In this document: positions 1 through 6,833 of the stretch, one piece after another
Layout: each line of letters starts with the position of its first letter
Position numbering within the stretch: position 1 is the stretch's first letter
From: an uncultured Bacteroidales bacterium
Lineage (GTDB): Bacteria > Bacteroidota > Bacteroidia > Bacteroidales > UBA932
Length of the DNA stretch: 23,538 bases
Direction of reading: 5' to 3'
Assembly (NCBI GenBank): GCA_900544815.1
Contig: UQWT01000031.1
Span: 1 to 23,538, forward strand
Notes under the pieces: model-generated
Seen by the model: only the letters and a program-made list of their open reading frames with translations
What the model was told of the DNA's origin: nothing
Database searches by the model: none
Program-made: the position numbers and the translations under genes

Positions 1-1
1 A

Positions 2-94
2 TTGGGCGAGAGAAAGAACAATATATCAGATCCTGTATACAAAAAATATCTTGATGTATGCAAGGCCCTTGCAACAGAATTAAGAAGCAATTAA
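2..94 (+). CDS. 3' end of an unidentified protein (partial)
   Basis: An open frame runs in from the left edge of the window and stops at TAA (92-94), giving 30 residues that end in ATELRSN. The piece is polar and helical-looking, with no recognisable motif. It lies 30 bases before the next gene on the same strand, so it is probably the previous member of the envelope-gene operon. The window edge hides the rest of the gene, so no function can be given. Reading the frame as coding is an inference from its position and uninterrupted length. Confidence 0.5.
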   Translation: MGERKNNISDPVYKKYLDVCKALATELRSN

Positions 95-124
95 TTGACT
101 GAAACCAATAATACTTAAAGAATT

Positions 125-967
125 ATGTCTAAAAACGGAAAAAGATATGGCGTTTGCGAGAATTTTGACAATTGCAGCAATGCCAAAAGCAGAAAGGTTA
201 TAGAGTTGGATGAATTGGATGATTTTATTTGTCCCGAGTGTCACTCAGAACTCCATGAGATTAAGAAAGAGGGTGGCATAAAGCCCAAGTTAATTATAAT
301 TATTGCAGCATTGGTGGTTCTGTTAGGTGGTGGCGGAGCTGCTGCTTACCTGCTCTATTTTAATCAACCAAAGGTAAAGGAGATCTGTTTGAACAAGACA
401 AAGGCAGAGATAGAATTACCGGAAGGCTTCTTCTCTTTCCTTTATGATACATTGACTGTAACTTCAAATCCAAAGATAGATGATGCCAAGTATGTATGGA
501 GCAGCAGCAATGAAGAGTTGGCATCTGTAACAGATGGAGTGGTGGCTATTAAAGATGGAAATGGAGAGGTAACTATAAGGGTTGCATTGGCAGATAATCC
601 TCAGATAAAGGATTCATGTGTATATACCATAACCTACCAGCCAAGCGATAGCTATGATGAAGAGTCTGATCTTGATGAAACGGAGGAAGATGGTAGTGTG
701 TCTAAAGAAGAACTGTTAAACACTCCCGGAAAAGTTGATTTAGGGTATGCCATATATGATGGACCAAGAAAGAATGGCAAACCAAACGGAATGGGAGGAA
801 CTGTAACATTCAAAAGGGCATACTCCATAGATCTTAAAAAGGCTCCTGCAGAGTATGTAAATGTCTATAAAGGAGACAAAATTGTGAATGCCAAGTTTAT
901 AGACGGCAGGTTAGTGCAGGGCGAGATTCATTTTACAGACGGAACCCGTAGATGGATTAATATCTGA
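125..967 (+). CDS. Membrane protein: zinc-ribbon-like head, one TM helix, Big_2-like Ig domain, MORN-like tail
   Basis: A 280-residue protein. Residues 1-50 carry four cysteines (C11, C17, C36, C39; the last pair is CPEC), resembling a zinc ribbon. Residues about 54-78 form one strongly hydrophobic helix containing a GGGG run. Residues about 87-171 resemble a bacterial Ig-like Big_2 domain (VWSSSNEELASV followed by a G-x-VTI strand). An Asp/Glu-rich linker (173-190) follows. The C-terminus has short Tyr-Gly-Asp repeats resembling MORN motifs (YDGPRKNGKPNGMGG; IDGRLVQGEIHFTDG). The expected topology is a cytoplasmic Cys4 head with the Ig-like part outside the inner membrane. The stop codon overlaps the next start as TGATG, so translation is probably coupled. 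Function unknown. The gene call is firm, while the domain names rest on motif recognition alone. Confidence 0.8.
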   Translation: MSKNGKRYGVCENFDNCSNAKSRKVIELDELDDFICPECHSELHEIKKEGGIKPKLIIIIAALVVLLGGGGAAAYLLYFNQPKVKEICLNKTKAEIELPEGFFSFLYDTLTVTSNPKIDDAKYVWSSSNEELASVTDGVVAIKDGNGEVTIRVALADNPQIKDSCVYTITYQPSDSYDEESDLDETEEDGSVSKEELLNTPGKVDLGYAIYDGPRKNGKPNGMGGTVTFKRAYSIDLKKAPAEYVNVYKGDKIVNAKFIDGRLVQGEIHFTDGTRRWINI

Positions 968-2100
968 TGGACAAAGTGAAATTATACGTATGCATGTTAC
1001 TCTATATTGCAACCACAATGTGGAGTGGCCTGCATGCGCATAATGACTATAAGACAGACTTGCTGAATAAGATTTCTGCCTGCATGAAAATGCATGATAC
1101 CATTGTAAGTATGCCAAACGGTGAATATTATGGCAAATTGAAATATGGCAATAAACCTCTTACCGTAATCATAGACAACGGTGTTGTAGAGCATATAGGT
1201 TATATGATTTTTACAAAGTGTCAGAGAGATGGTTTGAGGTCTCCTGTGTGCAATTTTATAGAGAGGTACCTTTTAGAGTCATCTTTACCACTCAAAAAAG
1301 AAAAAAATATAAACACACAGATGCACGAGGATGATGTTCATTTCAATAGCGGGAAAATGGCGGATTTGTACCATTTAATGCAAGATACCTCCAATGCCAT
1401 TAGCGTAAAGTTGTTGGATGGCAGAAGGTATGAGCTGAGGTGGTATAATTTGACCGGTGATGTATGTTCGCTTGACTTTCCGGTTGACTATAGTCTCTTA
1501 AATGGGAGTGAATTGCTTGAAAATGAGAGACGATTGGAGAAGTTTCTTTTACATCCCGTGAGTATTGGTGGTAAAAAGGATAGTTTGGAGATTAAGAGGG
1601 ATTATCTTTTGGCAACATGGCAGAACAATTATTTTATCCTTCCAGGAAAATCCTATTATACCGATGCGCTTACATCAAACAGGTATTACGAAAAGGATGA
1701 TTCGATAGGAAGCTACAGATTGGTATATAATACTAAATATCCTCAAGAGAGTATAGCTAATCTACTTACAACGGCAGAGATAGAGAATGATTTTTTGCTT
1801 GATGTGAAATTCGTAAAATACGGTGGAGCAGGCAGTAGGATATCTGTGCCTTTGAACAGCTGGGTGCAATACTGTATTAAGAGTGGATGCGAGCCGTTTT
1901 TTGGCATAATTTCATATGATGGCAATGTTGCCGAGTGTGAGGTGATAATGAGAAATGAGGCTATGGGGTATAACCATATTATGAGGGTAACCTTTGACGT
2001 TTCGCTTCTTGAGGCAAGAGAGGGCTTAATAAAAGCCAGATTAAACAGTTATGTTCCATCTGGAAATATAAAGTTTTTATTTGAAGAATTGAATAAGTGA
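967..2100 (+). CDS. Secreted protein of unknown function
   Basis: A 377-residue protein with a hydrophobic N-terminal segment (residues about 5-22) ending near GLHAHND, consistent with a signal peptide. The mature part is a mixed alpha/beta protein with several aromatic-rich beta-like stretches. An early segment (PNGEYYGKLKYGNKPLTVII) is loosely reminiscent of the MORN-like tail of the preceding protein. I recognise no catalytic motif. The start overlaps the previous stop (TGATG) and the stop lies next to the start of the next gene, so it sits inside a translationally coupled operon with other envelope proteins. That context suggests a periplasmic or surface role, but the specific function is unknown. 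Confidence 0.75.
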   Translation: MDKVKLYVCMLLYIATTMWSGLHAHNDYKTDLLNKISACMKMHDTIVSMPNGEYYGKLKYGNKPLTVIIDNGVVEHIGYMIFTKCQRDGLRSPVCNFIERYLLESSLPLKKEKNINTQMHEDDVHFNSGKMADLYHLMQDTSNAISVKLLDGRRYELRWYNLTGDVCSLDFPVDYSLLNGSELLENERRLEKFLLHPVSIGGKKDSLEIKRDYLLATWQNNYFILPGKSYYTDALTSNRYYEKDDSIGSYRLVYNTKYPQESIANLLTTAEIENDFLLDVKFVKYGGAGSRISVPLNSWVQYCIKSGCEPFFGIISYDGNVAECEVIMRNEAMGYNHIMRVTFDVSLLEAREGLIKARLNSYVPSGNIKFLFEELNK

Positions 2101-2108
2101 TTTACAAT

Positions 2109-2978
2109 ATGATAAAGAGATTTTTTTTACTTGTTTTTGGGCTTGTTATAACAATTACGCTTTGTGCGCAGCAGTCCGATTCCAAAAAGATTAACTCTAT
2201 AAAACGAAATCCTTCATACCTGTATGCCGAGGCTACAATGGAGACAGAGGAGGAGGCATTCAATACTGCTAAAGAGGCACTTATGACCTATATTCAGGAG
2301 TATATAGATAGCAAGAAGTCTCTCAGTAATGCAAACAGCGTTATTGTAAAGGATATTGCAAACAGGTGTGAGAGAATGCAGATGATGAGAGGCGATATGT
2401 ACAGGGTGTTGGTATATGTTAAGAAGAATGATATTATTCCTGCAGCCAATAGTGAAACAATAGACCGTCCAAATTCAGCCGTTGTTAAGGATACAATTGT
2501 TGCTGTTAAGGCAGATACTACAGCATTGAAACAGGCAGATACGATGGCCGTTAACGCTGTTGCTGTGGACGATGGCCTGCCAACGGTAAATGAGATTAAT
2601 AACAAGCCTAACGTATTTGGTAATAATAGTGAGGAGAAAGAGGCAGTTGAACAAAATATGGTAGAGACAGCTGCAAAGTTGGAAATAGCATGGCAGCAAC
2701 GGGTGATAGATGAATTGCTTGAGGCTTCGTCACTGACAGAGGCTAAAGCTATGCTTAACAGATTTAAAGCAGAATTCAAGGTAAAACGGTACGGGAGTTA
2801 CAACGAGTGTAAGAATATAGGTGAGTCTTTCTGGTTGATAGTAGAGAACGGAGGTGGTTCTGTAAAGGCTATTTTGGGGCCCGGTGCAGATGAAAGGACA
2901 AATTTTAAGACTATGATAAAGGACAGACTCGGAAATTATTCCGGTTATGATGCTATATGGTTTACACTTGCTAAATAA
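2109..2978 (+). CDS. Secreted LPP20/FlgT-N-like protein
   Basis: A 289-residue protein from the ATG at 2109. A GTG at 2097 would add four residues but overlaps the previous stop, and the ATG start gives a clean signal peptide (MIKRFFLLVFGLVITITLCA, then QQ). After cleavage, the segment YAEATMETEEEAFNTAKEAL followed by MTYIQEYI fits the LPP20/FlgT N-terminal pattern, where a strand runs into a helix with regularly spaced alanines. The middle (about 110-175) is low-complexity and rich in Val, Ala, Asp and Asn, probably a flexible linker. The C-terminal 70 residues form a second compact region with YGSYNECKN and a final WFTLAK. Such proteins are periplasmic or outer-membrane associated. The family assignment is tentative; secretion is well supported. 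Confidence 0.7.
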   Translation: MIKRFFLLVFGLVITITLCAQQSDSKKINSIKRNPSYLYAEATMETEEEAFNTAKEALMTYIQEYIDSKKSLSNANSVIVKDIANRCERMQMMRGDMYRVLVYVKKNDIIPAANSETIDRPNSAVVKDTIVAVKADTTALKQADTMAVNAVAVDDGLPTVNEINNKPNVFGNNSEEKEAVEQNMVETAAKLEIAWQQRVIDELLEASSLTEAKAMLNRFKAEFKVKRYGSYNECKNIGESFWLIVENGGGSVKAILGPGADERTNFKTMIKDRLGNYSGYDAIWFTLAK

Positions 2979-2986
2979 TTAATGAC

Positions 2987-3958
2987 ATGAAGAAATTATT
3001 GATTTTTATCTTATTGATTGGTGGTGTTTTAAGATTATCTGCTCAAGATAATGTTGCTTTTGAGTTTTCGGATGGAATAGATAATATTTCTCTTAAAAGC
3101 AAGATGGAGAGACAAGTTGCAGCATTGCTCACAGCAATTAACAGTGCAGAGAGTTCAAACGGTAATATAAATTATAGAGGGATTGATATAGACAATCTTG
3201 CTACCCAGAGTATAGGTATGCTTTGGAACAATACCCACTTCCGTACGGTAGATGATGATATTGTTGAGCATTGCCTGCAGCTTAGGCGTGGAAACGGTTC
3301 TTTAAAGGGATATCAGGTGAGAAATATTGCTATTGAGATGAAGCCTGTAAGCAGTGCGTACAATGATGACCTTAATCAGGAGGTATGTATTGATTTTGAT
3401 ACAAACGGCAGAATTACAGACTTTAATATAACAATGGGCATAAGGCAGTATTCAAGATTGATGAAAGAGGGGATAGATTTGGATGATATGGACAAGCGTA
3501 TGCAGATCATTCATTATGTAGAGCAGTTCAGAACGGCTTACAACCAGAAAGATATTAAATTTATGGAGAATATCTTTAGTGATGATGCACTCATAATAAC
3601 AGGTAAGGTAACAAGACGTGTTCCATCTGAGGTTGGATTCAGCACTCCAAAAGTTGAGTATAATGTACAGGGTAAACAGCAGTACCTTTCAAATCTTAGA
3701 GCTGTGTTTGCAAAACAGGGATATATTAATGTAAAGTTTGATGATATAAGGGTTAAGAGGCATGGTTCAAAGCCTAATTATTATGGTGTTACATTAATTC
3801 AGAGGTGGAATTCATCTACATATAGTGATAAGGGTATTGTATTCTTGGTGTGGGATTTTACAGATGAGGATGCTCCAAAGATTCATGTTAGAACTTGGCA
3901 GCCTACAGAGGTGGATGATAATGATATATTCACTCTAAAGGATTTTAAACTTCCATAG
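2987..3958 (+). CDS. Secreted NTF2/SnoaL-like protein
   Basis: A 323-residue protein with signal peptide MKKLLIFILLIGGVLRLSAQ. Residues about 170-215 (HYVEQFRTAYNQKDIKFMEN, then IFSDDALIITGKV) match the opening helix-turn of the NTF2-like cone fold: a helix ending in the D-x-x-x-M/L pattern, then the DDA strand. Residues about 225-310 supply the expected long beta strands (YYGVTLIQRWNSSTYSDKG; IVFLVWDFTDE). The N-terminal 160 residues are not recognised. NTF2-like domains bind small ligands or mediate dimerisation, and no catalytic residues are evident here. The gene starts 8 bases after the previous stop and ends 2 bases before the next start, in the same operon. Confidence 0.75.
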   Translation: MKKLLIFILLIGGVLRLSAQDNVAFEFSDGIDNISLKSKMERQVAALLTAINSAESSNGNINYRGIDIDNLATQSIGMLWNNTHFRTVDDDIVEHCLQLRRGNGSLKGYQVRNIAIEMKPVSSAYNDDLNQEVCIDFDTNGRITDFNITMGIRQYSRLMKEGIDLDDMDKRMQIIHYVEQFRTAYNQKDIKFMENIFSDDALIITGKVTRRVPSEVGFSTPKVEYNVQGKQQYLSNLRAVFAKQGYINVKFDDIRVKRHGSKPNYYGVTLIQRWNSSTYSDKGIVFLVWDFTDEDAPKIHVRTWQPTEVDDNDIFTLKDFKLP

Positions 3959-3960
3959 TT

Positions 3961-5241
3961 ATGAGTTTGAATGTGAAAAGATTAGTTCTGTGTGCTATTT
4001 TGTCTTTCATCTCATTAAACCTTTTTTCTCAGGAGCTTAAGGTAAAGGAGTTTTATAAAGATGACAGTGCCATAGATGCCATAAAGTTTCAGGTAAAGGA
4101 TGCCAACGGAGATCCCACGGCACTTATTAAGGTTGGTTTAACCGTAGGTGATGCCATTTTTGAGGGGGACATATTAAAAAGTGAGTATAAGGATGGTGAG
4201 TATTGGATATATGTGGTGGATGGTGCCTGTTGGCTTAACATTAAGACCAAGAGATACCTGCCGTTAAGGTATGAGTTCGAACCTGTGGATGCTAACTGCA
4301 CGTACATAATGCAGATAGAGAAACCCATGGTGGCATACGATGGTCCAACAGGAACGGTTGTCATTTCCGGTAATGTTAAGGATGCAGATGTATATATAGA
4401 TGGGGAGAAGATGAGCAGTATTGTACCGTATGAATATGTTGGCCCCGAGGGGGAACATATAGTGGAACTTAAGGCCGCGGGGTATAATGCAGAACGTAGT
4501 AAGATAAATGTGGAGCTAAATAAGAAATTAAGCCATTATGTTACTATGCACAATGAAGGTACATTTTCCCTAAACGGAATATCATACGAGATGGTTAGGG
4601 TTGAAGGTGGTTCTTTCTTTATGGGTTCTTCATCCGATAACAATAAAAAGAACACTTTTAGTTATGAGAAGCCGGTTCATGAGGTTACCCTTAGAAGTTT
4701 CTCAATTGGAAAAACAGAGGTTACACAGGCTCTTTGGGTTGAGGTAATGGGAAGCAACCCTTCTGTACATGTTGGAGAAAATCTGCCTGTTGAGAATGTT
4801 ACTTGGAAAGATTGCATGGAGTTTATAACCAAACTTAATGAGAGGACAGGATTGCACTTCAGGTTGCCTACCGAGGCCGAATGGGAGTATGCAGCCAGAG
4901 GCAGGGGAATGAGTGATGCAGATGGGTATGCCGGTAACGGTTCGCTATCTAAGGTCGCTCATGTGGGGCCATTCACTATTGGTGTAGGGCTTAAGCAGGC
5001 CAATCAATTAGGTCTGCATGATATGAGCGGAAATGTGGCTGAGTGGTGCTCCGATTGGCTTGGTAAATATACATCTGCAAAGGTATTAAATCCAACAGGA
5101 GCTGCCATGGGGGTAAGAAAAGTGGTACGCGGCGGTGCATGCAACAATGAAGAGTGGTTTTTAAGAACGGCTTACAGAGGTAGTGAAAAACCAAGTGAAT
5201 CTTCACCATTTATAGGGCTAAGATTAGCACATGATATTTAA
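3961..5241 (+). CDS. Secreted PEGA-domain / SUMF1 (formylglycine-generating-enzyme-like) fusion
   Basis: A 426-residue protein. The signal peptide covers residues 1-24 (ends NLFSQ). Residues about 30-120 are an unassigned beta-rich domain. Residues about 131-196 form a PEGA domain (VYIDGEKM; GPEGEHIVELKAAGY), a surface or carbohydrate-associated beta fold. Residues about 210-426 form a SUMF1/FGE-type C-lectin-like domain with the signatures MVRVEGGSFFMGS, GKTEVTQALW, RLPTEAEWEYAARG, SGNVAEWCSDW and VVRGGACNN. True formylglycine-generating enzymes use two cysteines shortly after the RGG motif. Here that segment reads RGGACNNEEWFLRTAYRGSE, with only one cysteine immediately after GGA, so sulfatase-activating activity is unlikely and a binding or structural role is more probable. 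It starts 2 bases after the upstream stop. Confidence 0.9.
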   Translation: MSLNVKRLVLCAILSFISLNLFSQELKVKEFYKDDSAIDAIKFQVKDANGDPTALIKVGLTVGDAIFEGDILKSEYKDGEYWIYVVDGACWLNIKTKRYLPLRYEFEPVDANCTYIMQIEKPMVAYDGPTGTVVISGNVKDADVYIDGEKMSSIVPYEYVGPEGEHIVELKAAGYNAERSKINVELNKKLSHYVTMHNEGTFSLNGISYEMVRVEGGSFFMGSSSDNNKKNTFSYEKPVHEVTLRSFSIGKTEVTQALWVEVMGSNPSVHVGENLPVENVTWKDCMEFITKLNERTGLHFRLPTEAEWEYAARGRGMSDADGYAGNGSLSKVAHVGPFTIGVGLKQANQLGLHDMSGNVAEWCSDWLGKYTSAKVLNPTGAAMGVRKVVRGGACNNEEWFLRTAYRGSEKPSESSPFIGLRLAHDI

Positions 5242-5266
5242 AATTTAATTTAAAAACTTTTTTATT

Positions 5267-6100
5267 ATGAGAAAAACTATCATTTCAGTGGTTATGATGC
5301 TTTTTGCTGCATCAACGTTATTTGCGCAAAGCAGTGAAAAGACAAATGTGTGTGTTGATCAGTTTACCTATAGTACCAATATAGGGACTAACTGGGTAGA
5401 ACATCTAAGGAACTGTATCATAGAGGGACTAACCCAGCAAAGCAGGCTTAATATGATAGACATCAAAACATTTGGAGAACTTCCGTCTGCAGAGAATGAT
5501 AAATTCGCAAAACTTTCCGAGGGTGGTGTTGAGATTGTTGTGAAAGGCCATTTTACATCGTTGGATGTTAAAAGTGTTACTAAAGATGGCAAGGTTACAT
5601 ATGAGACAGAGATAAACTACACACTTAAAGTAGTTGATGCCCAGTCTGGTCAGATTACTGCCACTCAAAACTTTAAACATTCCGGTTCTGCTGAGACAAA
5701 GGAGAAATCTATCACAGATTCGTTCACCCTGTCAGCAGATGACATGAAGAGATTTGTTAATCAAAACTTTAAAATTACCGGCATTGTAAAGACATTGGAT
5801 CAGGTGGATAATAAGAAGGGAGCCAAGACTCTATATATTACAGCCGGCAGCAATGCGGGTGTTGAGAGCGGCCAGCCTTTTGAAGTTTTTCAGGAGGTAG
5901 AGATGGCAGGTGAGATGATTAGCAAAAAGATAGGGGAAATAAAGGTTAAGGATGTTTTAAGCGGTACTCTTTCTCTTTGCAACGTTAACAAAGGTGGTAA
6001 AGAGATTCAGAAAGCATTTGAGAGCGGTGTAAAACTAACTGTAGTGTCAAGACCACAAAAGTTTGACCCCAGTAATCCTTTTGGAATGTTAGGTTTATAG
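5267..6100 (+). CDS. Secreted CsgG/LpoB-like protein with FlgT-C-like tail
   Basis: A 277-residue protein with signal peptide MRKTIISVVMMLFAASTLFA (cleavage before QS). There is no lipobox cysteine. Residues about 28-140 resemble the CsgG/TolB-N-like fold: VCVDQFTYS strand, helix LRNCIIEGLTQQSRLNMIDI, then VVKGHFTSLDV and a TYETEINYTLKVVDAQSGQI strand pair. This resembles CsgG, LpoB and the middle domain of FlgT. Residues about 180-270 (TLYITAGSNAGVESGQPFEV, then IGEIKVKDVLSGTLSLCNV) resemble the SH3-like FlgT C-terminal domain. Known relatives are periplasmic or outer-membrane assembly factors, and canonical CsgG is an acylated pore. Without an acylation site this copy is more likely a periplasmic scaffold. 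It lies between the PEGA-SUMF1 gene and the interrupted LPP20-like gene. The family call is a motif-level inference. Confidence 0.75.
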   Translation: MRKTIISVVMMLFAASTLFAQSSEKTNVCVDQFTYSTNIGTNWVEHLRNCIIEGLTQQSRLNMIDIKTFGELPSAENDKFAKLSEGGVEIVVKGHFTSLDVKSVTKDGKVTYETEINYTLKVVDAQSGQITATQNFKHSGSAETKEKSITDSFTLSADDMKRFVNQNFKITGIVKTLDQVDNKKGAKTLYITAGSNAGVESGQPFEVFQEVEMAGEMISKKIGEIKVKDVLSGTLSLCNVNKGGKEIQKAFESGVKLTVVSRPQKFDPSNPFGMLGL

Positions 6101-6108
6101 ACAAATTT

Positions 6109-6609
6109 ATGTGGAGTAGGATTATATTATTTATAGTTTCCATCTCATTTGTTTATTCTGCATCGGCTCAACAGTACGAAGGTTCTGCTGAGCTGATGGA
6201 GATAAATGAGTAGACAGCCATCTTTAAGGTTGAAAGCTATGCAGATAAGAAGGATGATGTTATAGAGGTTGCAAAAAAGACCCTTATATACAAGCTCCTT
6301 TACGAGGGTGTTGAGGACTTTTATGATGGCAAGATGTTAAAGGAGACAGACAGAAGCCAATATTATCTTGATAATTTTTTTAAAGGTGGTAATAAGGCAC
6401 CATACAATGCATTCATAGATGGTGCGCAGTTAGAGGGGGATGTAGAGAATCTGCCTTCAGGTAGCTATAAAGGAACTGTTAATGTTGTTCTAAAGTACTC
6501 ATTTCTTTTTAGTACATTAAGAACCAATAAAATAATGATAGATCCAAACGAAAAAGAGGTTGAGAACCAACCTGCCCAAAAGAAAAAGACCTTTAAAATA
6601 AACAGGTAG
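6109..6609 (+). pseudogene. Secreted LPP20/FlgT-N-like gene interrupted by an in-frame TAG
   Basis: Starting at the ATG at 6109, a signal peptide (MWSRIILFIVSISFVYSASA, then QQ) is followed by YEGSAELMEINE and then a TAG stop at 6211-6213 (codon 35). The same frame stays open for a further 131 codons to a TAG at 6607-6609. The downstream part is clearly protein-like: TAIFKVESYADKKDDVIEVA, then KKTLIYKLLYEGVEDFYDGK, the strand-helix pattern of LPP20/FlgT-N domains, ending in a Lys-rich tail. Only one substitution separates this from a full 166-codon gene. An ATG at 6334 could restart translation but would lose the signal peptide and half the domain. A recent nonsense mutation, a sequencing error or readthrough are all possible. 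Neighbouring genes also end in TAG, so the codon is not generally reassigned. It is the last gene before the operon terminator. Confidence 0.7.
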
Positions 6610-6643
6610 AAAAATAACTTAAAAACTACATTTTAAGCTATGC

Positions 6644-6680
6644 GAAGCGTATTGTTGTTGCCCAACGGTGCGCTTTTTTA
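6644..6680 (+). terminator. Rho-independent terminator of the envelope operon
   Basis: The left arm at 6646-6657 (AGCGTATTGTTG) pairs with 6663-6674 (CAACGGTGCGCT) around a 5-base loop. The stem is 12 pairs in RNA, three of them G-U, extended by A6645-T6675, and it runs straight into a T-tract (TTTTTT). The G-U pairs and the T-tract fit only plus-strand transcription, so it terminates the operon that ends at 6609. Confidence 0.75.
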
Positions 6681-6760
6681 ATAATTTTCCTGTGTATTTT
6701 TTTAGGATTACTTAATACTGAATCCAAAATGCTCATAGATTGAGCAAAACTATGGGTAAA

Positions 6761-6785
6761 ATTGCACAATTGTTGAGCAATTTTT
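6761..6785. terminator. Hairpin, possible bidirectional terminator between the envelope operon and recJ
   Basis: ATTGC (6761-6765) pairs with GCAAT (6777-6781), with an inner CAA/TTG stem and one A-A mismatch. T's follow on the plus side (6781-6785) and a run of A's precedes it (TTTT on the minus strand). It lies between two converging genes, 53 bases past the recJ stop. The stem is AT-rich and modest. Confidence 0.45.
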
Positions 6786-6833
6786 ACAATAAAGACCATA
6801 TAAGAGGATAATTGGATGAAAGATACAACATCC

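Noticed and set aside
2294..2779. 161-codon minus-strand open frame
   Set aside because: Antisense to the secreted LPP20-like gene. Its Ser/Ala/Leu-rich composition is what the reverse complement of that gene's low-complexity region would give.
6211..6213. TAG reassigned to an amino acid genome-wide
   Set aside because: Several clear genes in this window (for example rluB, era and the CsgG-like gene) end in TAG at the expected position, so general reassignment is not supported.
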